From: Cordilura impudica
Lineage: Eukaryota > Arthropoda > Insecta > Diptera > Scathophagidae
Direction of reading: 5' to 3'
DNA length: 64,000 bases
Assembly (NCBI GenBank): GCA_963682025.1
Contig: OY821521.1
Coordinates: 118,077,012 to 118,141,011 of the forward strand
The notes under the pieces are model-generated. The model was not told the DNA's origin. It was given only the letters and a program-made list of their open reading frames with translations, and did not search any database. The position numbers were made by a program, and so were the translations under genes. Positions 21,410 through 34,127 of this stretch are shown piece after piece; positions within the stretch are counted from its first letter, which is position 1, and each line of letters opens with the position of its first letter.

Positions 21410-22306
21410 GATAATATACGGCATACTTCTAGACATCTGGAAAACAAAAAAATTGTAATTTAAAATAAAACTTAGCTCAAATCCCAAAAAATAAAATTAT
21501 TTAAAAGATTACAAATAAGATTATTAAAGTAAGTGCCAACTAAAATGTTATAAATCCACCGCCCTACTTAAACTCCTCCTTATAAAAAGATCTACCTTAA
21601 AAAATATATGAATATATTTCTACTACCACCATTTGAATATTTAAAGTTAACGGATTGTAATTTTGTATAATTCAACATGATCAATAGTGTTGTCTGCCTT
21701 AAAGAGGTTTGTGAATCTACTAAAATCTAAAAAACACTACCACCATTTAAAAAAATTCAACATGAATTTTGTAAAATTCAACATGATCAATAGTGTTGTT
21801 GGAAGCAATTATGCGCATAGAAATGTATGGGAAAGGCGGTCTAGAATCGGCATAAACATACTACTGCTTTGAAACTTGAAGGAAGCGTTCTCTTTATATT
21901 ATACCTCTAAGGACTATAATTTATGTTTAATCATCGAGGAAAATTTTCTGGAATACATCATCAAACTTCAAATGAGAGCATATTTTCACACATTTGGTCA
22001 ATATTAGTCGAGTAGTGTTATACGACGCAACAATTTTGGGTCGGAATGGTTTAAAATTTTTTGCGAGTAATATATGAATATAGTCAAGTACAGACAGTGT
22101 AAAAATTAAACAAAAAAAATTTGTTGACACGTTTTGCAAAATTTCTTCCTGTTCAGTTTGTTACACTGATAAATGCAATTGAAAACACACATTTGGTTCA
22201 ATATTCCGGTATTTATTTAATTCATATGTACCTTACGATGGACAGTCATACAAAAATGTGGTATATATGTGGTATAATGGAGGAGTTGTATCTCAGATAA
22301 AATAAC
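21410..22306. other. AT-rich spacer with a local duplication
   Basis: No gene. About 70-110 bp is repeated: ctaccaccattt...attcaacatgatcaatagtgttgt at about 21622-21693 and again at 21737-21800, with internal differences. Confidence 0.6.
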
Positions 22307-23978
22307 ACATCGTCGCTGCTCCGACGTGATGGGTTATGTGACTTTTTTTTTTTTATTGCACCATTTGAAACCTTTAGTGGTCTTACTTCTGCCCACCAAA
22401 CCGTTAAAAGATATCTTGATCGGTTCAGAAAACTGCTATGTGTAAACAGCAATAAAATGTTCCAACAAAAAATATTATGTGTAAAACACCACATAACTAT
22501 TTTGGATCATAATGGAATTTAGCAATATTATAAATCAAAGTTAGCAGTCCATAATTTCACATTTTATGTAAAAAATACAAAAGATGTCTATCTTTACGTA
22601 TGGCATGAAGGCGAAGGAGGAAGCACGGCCAACAATATTACTAGTTGCATAATTGATTTCTTAAACGAACATTGCCTAACGTACACCAAAGTTGTGTTAA
22701 TATCCGATGGGTTTGCATACCAAAATAAAAATAAGATTCTTTCGAGCGCTTTATCAAACCTAAACTCAGAAACAGGTATAATAATAGAACAGTTGATTTT
22801 GGAAAAAGGACATACAATGATGGAGGTGGACAGAGTTCACTCAACACTAGAAAGAAGATTTAACCCTCCAATATATACTCCAATGCATTACATAAGCCGC
22901 ATGCGACAGGCAAGGCCATCTCAGCCATATATAGTCAATTATTTAGAACATTTGTTCTTTAAAAATTTTGAGCAAGTTCCGGGAAATTTTAAGTCAATAA
23001 AACTAGGAGAAGACACTGTTGCTAGTATACGTGCAATAACATATGAAGAAAACAAGGTAAAATACAAAACACGTCACTCAGATGACTGGAGCATCTTACA
23101 ACAAAAGAGAAATAAAAAGACTCAAGGTGAAGTAAAACCTTTGTATGAGACGCCACCTAAAATAGAAGAATCTAAATACAAGAGTCTGCAATCATTAAAA
23201 ACATATATGCATAAAGATTTCCATGCATTTTATGATAATCTGCATTACTAATTTTTAGTTAATTATATTCATTACTAATCTGTTTGTAATTAATTTATAT
23301 TAAATTATATTCATTACTAATCTGTTTGTTATTAATTTCTTATTTTCATTATTATTATTACTATTTTTATTATTATTTTTGTTATAAATGAAATATTGAA
23401 TAAAATTTAGTTTTCATATTTTATATCCATATGGTGACTTTAAGTAAGACATTTTAAAAGTCCAGTCACTGGTTTAAATCATACGGCTTTTAGCAAACTT
23501 TTCATAAACGTTAATTATATAATTTCTGCAAAAAGATAATAATATGAGCGCATATGATCCATGTAATGTCTTTTCAGATATAGAACGATTAATATATGTA
23601 GTTAGTCATAATGAGTACTTAGTGCCCATTTACTTATTTTTATAGTTAATTCCTGGAATTTTATTAAAATTATGAAGCTAAATTCTATGAACCAAAACGG
23701 CTATGTGTAAAAAATATTCCAAATTAAAAAATATTTTTATTAGAAATGCTATAAACAAAATAGGTTATGTGTAGTTTTTTGTGGAATTCCTTTACAGCTC
23801 CCTAATGGCAAGATAATCTGAATTTTTTTTATGGCACATATAAAGTAATTGAGATAAGGTTTCTGTAAAACGAGTGGCTTCAAAAAATTTCGCGTAATTA
23901 AGAAATAAAACAGTTTTTTGCTCTTCTCAAAACTTGTAAGGAAACACATAACCCATCACGTCGGAGCAGCGACGACAT
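22307..23978 (+). mobile_element. TIR DNA transposon with ACAT target duplications
   Basis: Perfect 30-bp terminal inverted repeats at 22311-22340 (cgtcgctgctccgacgtgat...) and 23945-23974, flanked by ACAT at 22307-22310 and 23975-23978. The 1.66-kb body carries a transposase-like ORF on the plus strand. The superfamily is not certain; a Sola-like or DUF7869-type element is possible from the protein and the 4-bp duplication. Confidence 0.85.
22523..23251 (+). pseudogene. Transposase-like protein, C-terminal part
   Basis: The frame is open from 22523 (after a TAG at 22520) to 23251. Readable blocks are LAVHNFTFYV, DVYLYVWHEGEGGSTANNI, VVLISDGFAYQNKNK, LEKGHTMMEVDRVHSTLER and FFKNF...SIKLGEDT, then a basic tail. 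This block order is familiar from a large set of uncharacterised arthropod proteins (I recall LEKGHTQMECD-type motifs, DUF7869-like) that appear to be transposases. Likely acidic residues are the D in ISDG and the E/D in MEVD. The N-terminal half is missing or frame-broken, so this looks like an internally deleted copy. The inverted repeats and ACAT duplications bracket it. Confidence 0.65.
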
Positions 23979-24639
23979 AGTTGTATAAAATTCATTAATT
24001 AAATACATAAAGAAAAAATCGTTTATTCAATTCACAAAATATAAACAATAAACTTAAACACATACCTTTTTCGAGTTTTTGTTCACACACGGCAACATTT
24101 TTTTTTTTTTTTTGAATGTTTTGAAATTTTGAAAACATATTCTCTACGTATATTCAAATTGAAACACTAATAGTTTTTTCCAAGAACATATTTTCATACA
24201 TTTGAGTAGAAAATGGGTGACCTTTTTCGTTAGCCCACTCCACAGTTTTCATCAGAATGCTTCAATATTTTAGGAAAGTAATCTATCAATATAACTGACT
24301 ATATATTTTTGGAAAAACTTTGTAAAACTCATTCTACAATAGAGACTAGACAGAAATATCCGTATTTATAAATATACTTACGATAACAAATTCCGAAAAT
24401 AACTCGTTATATGCATAGCCCAGAAAGTCTGCGTTCACCTTACAAATTTGTGTTATAAAAGTGATTTAAAAACACAACATAAATATGCAATTCAAAGGAT
24501 GTTATTTCCATATATGTTTATTTACATTCTTTAGTACAAAAATCAAAAAAAAAAAAAAAATGTTTTAGGTGTTAATTTTTGATATAAGGGAATGTAAGTG
24601 CCACTGCGCTTTAAAATAAATTAAAAAAGCTTTAGAAAA
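23979..24639. other. AT-rich intergenic sequence
   Basis: No gene, RNA or clear repeat recognised; contains homopolymer T and A runs. Confidence 0.6.
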
Positions 24640-25280
24640 AAAAAGTAAATTTAAATTAAATATTTTATTGGATAGCCATTTTAAGACTTCACTCAGTCTG
24701 GTTGGCACTGAATTTACCCACTTCTCTATATCCTCAGCTGAAATCTTCACTCACCCTGACTGCATAACAAAATCGAAAAGTCTCTTTACTTGTTATTAGA
24801 TGCTGACGAATTCCTTTTTCTAATAGGTCCCAAGGGCGCTCAATATTATTGAGATCGAGCGATCGGAGGGTGATTTAAGCTATCTTGAAGCATTATAAAA
24901 TAGTCAAAGTCTAACGATCTCCGTTTTGGATCGTTATCATGTTGGAACCAAAACGTTAATGATAAGTTAAGAATTGCTGAAGTTTTTAATTTGTTTTAAT
25001 GTGCAAATATGCCCATTTATCCATTGCCGGTTCAGTATATTTCACCTCAACCACACCACAAGCCGTCATGCGACCCCACACCTTAATTCCACCACCACCG
25101 CGTTTGACTCTACCAACTATATTTTGTTTCTCATGCGGAGTTCCTGATTTATACCAAATATACAAAACTTTCATTTGAATATATGACTTGTACCCAAAAT
25201 TATACAGTTATGACAAATTCAATGTGCTATCGTCTGTTAACGAGTGAAATAAACGGTTTTCGTCGAGAAATTCTACCATG
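24640..25280 (-). pseudogene. Tc1-like transposase remnant
   Basis: Minus strand, many stops. Recognisable pieces in order: FLDE near 25265; YKSGTPHEKQNIVGRVKRGGGGIKVWG (about 25160-25060), matching the GGGSVMVWG block; MDKWAYLHI; QNGDR in place of QQDNDPKH (second D); SLDLNNIERPWD (LDLNPIE block, E); LLEKGIRQHLITSKE; and a C-terminal VNSVPTRLSEVLK like the usual W..SVPRRL end. Tc1/mariner transposases cut and paste at TA. No inverted repeats were located, so only an old internal fragment is claimed. Confidence 0.78.
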
Positions 25281-26612
25281 ATACCTACACATAGAAAAAG
25301 AATTGATTGGAATTCGGTTACCATTAGAGCAATTTGATTAGATAATACAATTTTTTGTTGTAATAATATTTAAAAATGCGAAAAACCTTATCAACTTAAT
25401 TCTTATGAAATTAACGTATTTACAAAAGCAAATATAGTTCAGTTTCCCAATCAAAATATTTATGCAAATTATTTAACTAACTGAATTAAGGCAACTATAT
25501 TAAAAGCAGTATTGCTATAATCGTAAATATTTCGGTTTGCAACAATTATTTTATTTGTTTATTAATTATATTATAACAATGTATTCAATTCTGCTGTAAA
25601 TGCCAAAAAGATATAGTGCAGTGATAAACCCAACCGAATTTATAATTTATTTGTAATTTTTGAAAAAAAAAAATTAAAAATTGTAATTTTCGGAAAATAA
25701 AATAAAAATAAAACGTTTTTTTTTTAAAGATTTTTTGTTTAAATTAAAGACTGTACGAAGTTTCATATTATGTGCATTATTTTTTAATGTAATTTTGTTA
25801 TAACAATTATTTGAACATGATTAACTCTTAGGATTTATTCGTTGTAGACAATAAATGCTACAATAAATAAGAAAGATGAAGAGCTTCAGCCCTACTCATT
25901 CTTACGAACACAACCATCAAGCATCAAAAGACTATCCGTCGCCCGAACCATGTTGGTGTGCCCTGTCATGTTTGATTATCAAGGCTTTGAAGAGCAAATG
26001 TGAAATGCTCGTCAAGAAACAATTAACAAGTTAAGGATGCCTTGTAAAGGCGTTGCCTAATCAACAATCAAAGAGATCACCCCAAATTCCACCGTCAAAT
26101 CCAAAGAGTACATTTGCTTTCCGTACTTTGTTGTAGATTTTTGAGAGTATGGTTTTTCTGTTTTAAGTGAAGTGTTGTGGTATACGGAATTACGCGACAT
26201 GTACAAAAAAGTGTATAGTAGGAAACATCGATAAAGGAATGAAGAACAATAACAATTAACATAATTGAAAATACATTTCTTTTCTACATGAGTTAAATCT
26301 TATTGTATATACATTTCATTCAATATACACAATAAGTAACATAGGATTAGTATGTAAAGTTAGAAATTTTTTTTATTCCTTTTATTTATGATATATTTCT
26401 TATTTTAAAATTAATTTGTAATAAATAAAACCATTTTAATGTTTTTATATGTATATACTGCAGTAACTGCATTTTTGAAGGTCACCTAGGTTGCGGCAAT
26501 CAATAATTAAAATCTAAACACCGTAGAGTTAACTATATTAGACAATTCTTGAAATCGAATCTAGCTAGGCTTGCTTTGAAAGTATAATTCACTATTCATA
26601 ACAGAAAATTCG
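25281..26612. other. Intergenic sequence, nothing assigned
   Basis: AT-rich. The patch 25870-26240 is less AT-rich (ccgtcgcccgaaccatgttgg) and may be an old element fragment, but no protein family is readable in it. Confidence 0.45.
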
Positions 26613-26616
26613 AATG

Positions 26617-28768
26617 TGTACTGGGTTATAAAAAAAAAAAGAAAAAAATTTTTTTTTAATATTTCAAATATTAATACTGTAAACGGTTCTAGAAAATACG
26701 ACTCTAGCATACACCTAATATTGACATATAGGTGGTGTAAACATTAGTTAATTCTTATTGATGCGTTTACAAACGATTATCGATTACAAGAAGCTTCACA
26801 GTAAATGAGTTTGATCGAAACAATTTGCAAATTCACGTGGATGAGATTTGTTTCCGGCCTTTAATTTCTTTTCTTGTCTGACTGTGCTTGAGTCAAATTA
26901 AAGTGTGTCTAAATTTAAAGTGCGTAAGAATATTCGGAAACCTATTGAGAAAAAATTTTAAAAGTGTCACTTCATCAAGCTTCTAATCACCATAAGTGAG
27001 AAAAAAAAGGTAAAATTACCACAATATGCGTAATTTTATAGACAAGCCTATTCATTATTTTATTTAAAGGGACACTCCACGCATATCCCTAAAGGTCTTA
27101 ACATCGAGGAGTGAGGTTAGAAAACACTCGGCGTGGGTGTGAGCCTGCAAACCCCACTTTAAAATTACAGGCGGAATAAATCGGAATACAATTCCATAGC
27201 CTCTCTTTTGTTTAACTCAGACTGTGAAAATACAAAGTGAACTTCTAAGACGAAGTGAATGCATAAGCATTGGGTTAATATTTTTTCATGGCAAACTTAT
27301 ATATTTACATGTTTTACTAACAGTCGCTGCCAATACCACACATAAATTGAGCCTTTGTGTAGTCTGAAGCGAATATAACATCAAAAAATTTGATACATAC
27401 TATTTCGGTAAGAATTATTTTAAAAGTAATGAAAACCCAATTATACCATGTCTTCATTTTAATTTCTCCTTTACATAGCACTTGTATTTACGTTGAAAAA
27501 AAAAACGCCAAACTACATCATTTTCCACGTATCAGTGCTCGTAGCCATCCGTAACGAATTCCTTTATTACCTTATTTCGGTATTTGAAAAGTATTAAAAA
27601 TTTTATATAAAAATGATATCCCTAATATTTTTAAAAACAATTGAATTGAATATTCTTCGAATATTCTATCTCATAATTCTATTTATAGATACATGCATAT
27701 TTGTACTCTTTTTTTTTTCGAACATTAATGTTATAAAATTGCTTTTACCTACAAAAGCATTTATTGTCTAAGTAATACCACTTTTATTCCTCTCTTCTGT
27801 TAACTCCAAATTAATGCTAACATTTAAAAAAAAAATACTAAAGGAGAGTTCTAAAGAGGAGAGGAATATATCCAATTTATTTGGTGTTGTAAATTAGTTA
27901 TTTTAAAAAGCACATATTGGTGCGGAGAAAAATTAAATTCGTTGATCATACATTAAAGTACATTTAAGTTCATTATTAAATCTAATTAATATTATATTTT
28001 GTTAGATTAGAATAAGAAATCGTTATATATCTAGCAACAAAACATATCGTCAGTGGAGAAGGCCTTCAACATCTGATACGTACATACTTAAATATTAGCT
28101 TACAACAACAAAATATGGATTAATATGTAAGTCAACCTTTTCTTTATACTTTAATATGAAATTTGATTTTATCTTAATGCTTAGTAATGTGGAGTCTTTG
28201 ATCAGTGGTTTTTTTTTTATTGTGAATATCGAAATTAAAGTTTTTACTAAATGATTGAAAAATCGCCACATTTTTTTTTTGTTAATAATTTTTTTGTTTT
28301 TATAATCATTAAATAGTCATTAATTATTAATTAGATCGTAATTAATGATTAGTATATTTATCTAGTAATGGATCCTAAATTTTCGAATTTTTGGAATTAA
28401 TAAACAATATGAATTTGTAATTTGAAACCATGGTCTGAAATCATTTAACAATAATGTTGTTGATTTGGGTCTCTATAACACCTGGAGGCATTGGAAGGGT
28501 AGGGTCTAGGGCAGGGCTTCAAAATTTTGTCCTGCGCGTACTTTTAAGAAGAAAACTCTTGGTTATTTTTTTTGTTATTTCTGTTGTTGTTTTGGTGTGC
28601 ACAATATTTTTGTTGTAGCCGTGGTTATATTAGGAAGTTTAGAAATGGACAATAACGAATCCACGAAACTAAAGCTACCGGTATAAAGCAAGGTGCACAC
28701 GCCTCCATATAAACTTCTGCCAAATATTCATTAACAAACCACCAAAGAACATGCCCGGTTGCATAACA
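26617..28768 (+). repeat. Gypsy 5' LTR (2152 bp)
   Basis: Matches 34128-35972 and then 39176-39495. TG...CA ends and flanking AATG. It starts with ctgggttataaaaaaaaaaa and contains no ORF of note. It is the longest LTR in the window. Confidence 0.92.
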
Positions 28769-28770
28769 AA

Positions 28771-28788
28771 TGGCGCCCAACGTGGGGC
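28771..28788 (+). other. Gypsy primer-binding site, tRNA-Lys
   Basis: tggcgcccaacgtggggc is complementary to the 3' end of insect tRNA-Lys (18 bases). It lies two bases after the LTR. Confidence 0.88.
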
Positions 28789-29262
28789 CCGAGGGTCCTG
28801 AAACTTTAAGGCCTATCGAACAAACAATTTATATTTTTGTTTAACAACATATTGGTATGTAGTATGAGAATTTTTATAGTTATCATATTACCCAAATTGT
28901 TATTATTTAATACATTTCGGTCCGAGCATTTTAACCTGTAAAATGTTGGAATTTAAGTAGATTATTTTTTCTTATATGATCTCTTTACCACATTTAAGGT
29001 TACCTATACTTAATTTTCTTAAATTATAAATGGTATATCTTTTTATGGAACAATATTTATTTAGGCAGCTAAGTACTATACCAAATCGAATTTATACACC
29101 ATTTTTTTTTGTTTACTAAGAGATTTTTTTTTTACTTGTGCAATATATTAACAGCATAATTGTAAAATGAAAGTAAGACCATATATTATTATCTTTCGAA
29201 AGTTCAGATTCTTAACTAACCAATAAATTTTTTTTATTAAATTGGTAATTTCTAAATTCAAT
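28789..29262 (+). other. Gypsy 5' leader
   Basis: About 470 bp, AT-rich, between primer site and the Gag ATG; should include the packaging region. No motif is assigned. Confidence 0.6.
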
Positions 29263-30807
29263 ATGTCGTTACGTCATAGTACTGATGAGCTTCCAATAAC
29301 AATCTGCACGATTTGTCGCGAAAATTTAATTAATGAAGAAGAAGTTGTAAAAACGGCTTGTAACCATAGATTTCATAAAAATTGTCTTACATCTTGGTTT
29401 AGAAAAAACAAAACTTGTCCCCAATGTAGAGCCCATTGTGACACTAAACAGTTAAATTTGAAGGCTTTGAGTGGTGGAGCCATAACTAGATCACAAAACA
29501 CAACTTCTAGTAAGCCAGTTTTATCCAGCCAAACAGGTAATCAACCACAAGCTTCAAGTGATGTACAGGGGGCTGTAGGGGGAGTTCCTCTCCTAGAGTT
29601 AAATCAGCCAGTCCAAGGCACTAATGAACAGATAAATAACAGTTTTGACGACGCAAGAATTAGAAATATAGTTTCTGCTGTCATAGCAGCCCGTCAGGCA
29701 ACGATCTTTCAGGAGGTTGAAGAACGTATCACACAAACAATAGAAGAACGTGTCGAGTGTGCTTTAACTAGTGTTCTAGGAAGTTTAAATTTAGGTGCTC
29801 AAGCACATAATGTTGAACATAGTCATGCTCGAACTCCTTCAGAACATGATTGGCCCCGTGATATGCCAAGGTTAACACAGAGTCGCACACGGGATAATAT
29901 ACCAAATAGACCCAACAATCGCGTTGACGAAGTTTCGGTTTTAACTAATGCTGGGAAAATAGCAAATCTTATAAACAGTTGGGACATCAAATTTGATGGA
30001 TCTCGGAAACTTTCTGTTGAAAATTTTATCTACCGCATTGAGTCGCAAGTACTTGATATATTGGGGGGAAACTTCAATATTCTTTGCGATAATGCACAAT
30101 GTTTGTTCCTTAAAGAGGCGAAGAATTGGTATTGGCAATTTCGTAGGTCAGTTGACAGGGTGACATACCCATTACTTTGTGAGGAGTTGCGCACTAACTT
30201 TGAGGAACATAAAACTGATACAGAACTTAAAGAAGATATGAGAGCTCGTAAACAATATCCTCTTGAAGCATTTGATGATTATAAGAATGCAATTTTCCAC
30301 ATTGCAGTAAATTTGCATACACCTCTACGTGAGTCTGAATTAGTAGAAATTTTACAGAGAGGGTTACGTCCTAGAGTTCGCCAACAACTTCTTTACGTAT
30401 CAATAAGCTCAGTATCTGAACTTAGAAAATACTGCCTTAAGGGTGAAAATTTGCTTAACGAAGTATCAAAAGCTAACTCCCAGGCTCCTAATATGAATCG
30501 CAGCTTTAACCGTAAGCAAGTTAGCGAATTAGATGGAAATCTTGAAATAGAAGATTTAAGTGATAACTCTTCTGAACTTGGGGTTGACGAAGTAGTTTGA
30601 CATTCCCTAGACAAACTGACATGCTGAAACTGCCGAAAGGAGGGTCACCGCTATACTGATTGTGTAGAAGCCAGAACAACTTTTTGCTACGGTTGTGGTG
30701 CCATAGGTATGTACAAACCCAATTGCAATAATTGCAAGTCGGGAAACTTGAATCGGAGCGGAACTTTAAAACCGAAGTTTCGCCAAGACCAACTAATGAA
30801 CCATTAA
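29263..30807 (+). pseudogene. gag: Gypsy Gag with N-terminal RING-H2 finger
   Basis: ATG at 29263 (MSLRHSTDEL); an upstream TTG was rejected. Residues 15-55 form a complete RING-H2: C15-x2-C18-x14-C33-x-H35-x2-H38-x2-C41-x10-C52-x2-C55, with the tryptophan W45 that E2-binding RINGs often have. A Ser/Gln-rich linker follows, then a predicted helix (about 140-175, EEVEERITQTIEERVE-like) and a Gag capsid-like region (about 225-420; FDGSRKLSVENFIYRIE, ELVEILQRGLRPRVRQQL). The frame has TGA stops at 30598 and 30625, the second inside the first knuckle (C-stop-NCRKEGHRYTDC). A second knuckle lacks the usual His (CYGCGAIGMYKPNC). Frame end is TAA 30805. RING E3 activity would be inferred only. Confidence 0.88.
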
Positions 30808-33800
30808 CAATTCTAAATGCAGAAAATAAGTCTCGTTTTTCTCTTTGCTCTGACGAAAAACGGCGAGATATAGTACCTTATGAGCTTCGATTACAAATGT
30901 ATAACAGAAAACGAAAGGAAATTTTTGGAAATGCGGAAGAGGATGTCAAGCACAAACGGTCGTCCCAACGTATGAATAGGTTTTGGAAACATGTAAAATC
31001 GTCACACAAAGCATTGTCACATACTATTAATACAATCACTACTAAGATCAGTGACCTGAGACCTTATGCTGAAATAGAATTGCTCGAAAAGAAAGTTTTA
31101 GGTTTACTTGACAGTGGTGCCCAAGTCTCATGCATTGGTGGTTCCCTGGCCAAAGAAGTTTCTAAGAACAGTAGGTTGAAAGATATTAGAACTTGTATCA
31201 GCACAGCTGATGGTACCGAACAAGTGGTGTGTGGCTATATACCTATTTCCGTAACTTTTAAGAATTATAGTAAATCAATTGATTTTTATGTAGTTCCCAA
31301 ACTTTCACAAGACGTCATACTCGGTGTTGACTTTTGGAAAAAGTTTAATATAGCACCAAATATTATTTCTGAAATTGAAGTGAGTCAGCACTCGTTTATA
31401 AAACCGGAATATGAAATGCATGCTCTAACGAATAATCAAATGTCGAGATTACAATCGGTGAAAATTATTTTCCCTTCGTGCGAAAAAGAAGGTTTAGGAA
31501 GAACTTCCCTTATGGAATATGAAATTGAGCTGGAGTCAAATGTCCGGCCGATCAAACAGCGTTACTTTCCTGTATCTCCAGCAATTGAAAAATTGTTACA
31601 TAAGGAAATTTATGATATGATTCGGTTAAGTGTCATCGAGGAAGCTCCTAACAGTCCATGGTCCAGTCCAGTAGTATTAGTCCGCAAACCAGATAAAGTC
31701 CGTCTGTGTCTCGATTCACGAAAAATAAATAGCGTAACTATTAAGGACGCTTAACCCTTACCACTGATAGAAGGAATTCTTAGCCGGCTACCTAAAGCCG
31801 AATTCATTTCTTCCCTCGATTTACGTCGTGCTTTTTGGCAAATACCCTTGTCTGAGAAATCACGTGATATAACTTGTTTCACCGTCCCAAATCTTCCATT
31901 ATATAGATATTGCGTAATGCCATTTGGCTTATGCAACGCCCCACAAGCCTTGTGTCGCTTGATGGACCGCGTCATACCTCCCCATCTTAAAAATGAAGTA
32001 TTCGTATATTTAGACGACTTACTTATAGTATCGGAAACGTTCGATAAGCATCTGTTAATACTGTCGGAAATTGCATTCCGGTTACGTAAAGCTGGCCTCA
32101 CAATTAACGTAAGTAAAAGCAAGTTTTGTATAAAAGAGGTTGCGTACTTGGGTTATATTGTGGGTAACGGAACTTTACGAACTGATAGGGATAAAATATC
32201 TGCTGTGACCGATTATCCTTCACCAACGTCAGTTAAACAGCTTAGAAGATTTCTCGGTATGGCTGGGTGGTATCGGCGCTTCGTCGATAATTTCGCCACT
32301 CTCACAGTTCCCCTAACAAATTTATTGAAGAAAGGCAAAGGTCTCGCCTGGAATGATGAGGCACAGATAGCCTTTGATGAGCTTAAGCATAAGCTTTCAT
32401 CAGCGCCGATATTAGTTAGCCCTGATTATAGAAAACCATTTATCTTACAATGCGATGCAAGCAAATTAGGTGTTGGAGCTGTCCTTGCCCAAGCTAATGA
32501 GTCCAAACAGGAAATGCCTATCGCTTTTTTCTCTAAAAAACTCAATAAAGCGCAATCAAATTACAGTGTGACTGAACTCGAATGTTTGGCAGTAATGCTT
32601 GCATTAATGAAATTTCGCCCTTATATTGAAGACCAAGATTTCACAGTTGTAACCGACCATGCTTCCCTTCAGTGGTTGATGAGGCAAACTGATCTGTCTG
32701 GAAGGCTTGGCCGTTGGTCATTAAAGATTCAGGAATTTAGATTTAATATCGAACATAGACGGGGTTCACAAAATGTTGTCCCAGATTGCCTTTCCCGACC
32801 TTTTTGTGAAGAAATTTGTGAATTGGAAGTTCGTCCTTTAGTTGATCTTAATTCATCCGAATTTGAGTCTGACGAGTATATTAGATTACGTAATAAGATT
32901 AAGGAAAATTGCGAAAAACTGCCAGACCTTAAAATTTTAGAAAATAAAATATATAAGCTATGTGACTTTGCAAATGGTGATCCAAATGATGAGATGTTTA
33001 CGTGGAAACTTTGGCTTCCGAAAACTCTCATTTCCACTGTTATCGATAACTGTCTTTCACCTCCTAATAAATGCCATGGGGGCATCGCCAAAACACTTAG
33101 TTTTATACGGAAAAACTTTTTTTGGCCTGACATGGTTTTAGACGTTAAATAATTTATTGGTCATTGTAATGCTTGCAGGCAGAATAACTCTCCCAATCAC
33201 GCTTTACGCCCGCCTATGGTAACTCACTTCTCTTTTGTCCGTCCGTTTCAACATCTATATATTGACTTGTTGGGCCCATACCCCAGATCTAAAAGCGGTA
33301 ACATTGGCGTAATAGTTTTATTGGATCATCTAACGAAATTTCCCTTTTTGAAGCCCATCAAGAAATTTTCTTCTTCAGTAATAGTATCATTCCTAAAAGA
33401 TGAAATATTCCCAACCTTCGGTACCCCAGAAATTATGTTTAGTGATAATGGAAAAAAATTTAAGTGTAATCAGTTCGATAGTTTTCTTAAAGAAAGGGGG
33501 ATCCGTCACGTGTTTACAGCTTTATATAGCCCACAGGCCAACTCAAGTGAAAGGGTAAATCGTACTGTAATAACAGGCATCAGAACATATATTTCTAAAG
33601 ATCATTCTCAGTGGGATGTGCATTTACAGAATATCGCAGAAGCCATACGTAGCTCCCATCATCAGAGTATTGGATATAGTCCATATTGTGTTCTTTTTGG
33701 GCAAAACATGATATCTCATCGAAAGGATTATGAATTGTTACGAAAACTTCAATCCTACGATGGTGCAGTTTTAAGCACAAACGATAAGGTTCAGTCAATC

Positions 33801-34082
33801 AGAAATATAGTGATGGAAAACATAGATCTTGCTTTTCAGAAGTCTGCTTCAAGATATAATTTGAGAAGTACTATAAAAAGTTTTAATATTGGCGAACCAG
33901 TTTACCGAAGGTATTTCTCACAAAGTGATGCAAGTAAGAAATATTGTTCGAAATTCTCCCCAAAATTTATCAAAGCAATAGTAATCGGGAAAAGGGGAAA
34001 TAGTATATATGAGTTAGAGGATGAGGATACGAAGAAAACTGGATTTTACCACGGAAAGGATGTATTTCTTAGGAAGAATTAA
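30732..34082 (+). pseudogene. pol: Gypsy Pol: protease, RT, RNase H, integrase
   Basis: One long frame, -1 relative to Gag and overlapping it, as expected for -1 frameshifting. Protease: GLLDSGAQVSCIG and DVILGVDFW. RT: WSSPVVLVRKPDKVRLCLDSR, SLDLRRAFWQIPL, YCVMPFGLCNAPQ and FVYLDDLLI. RNase H: LQCDASKLGVGAVL, FFSKKLN and TDHASLQWL. Integrase: CHGG...CNAC zinc remnants, then IDLLGPYP (D), MFSDNGKKF (D) and ANSSERVNRT (E), with a short C-terminal domain ending at 34082. Stops TAA at 31752-31754 (in the DAYPLP-type position) and TAA at 33150-33152 (integrase zinc region) are the only breaks seen. Function: full retroviral-type cycle without envelope. Confidence 0.92.
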
Positions 34083-34127
34083 TGCACCCCTTCTCATGTT
34101 TTGATAGTCAGTCTACAAAACATGTTT
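34083..34127 (+). other. Gypsy integrase-to-LTR spacer without polypurine tract
   Basis: Only 45 bp between the integrase stop and the 3' LTR, with no purine run of the usual kind. The nearest purine tract is the A13-G-A6 run inside the LTR itself (34141 onward). Confidence 0.6.
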
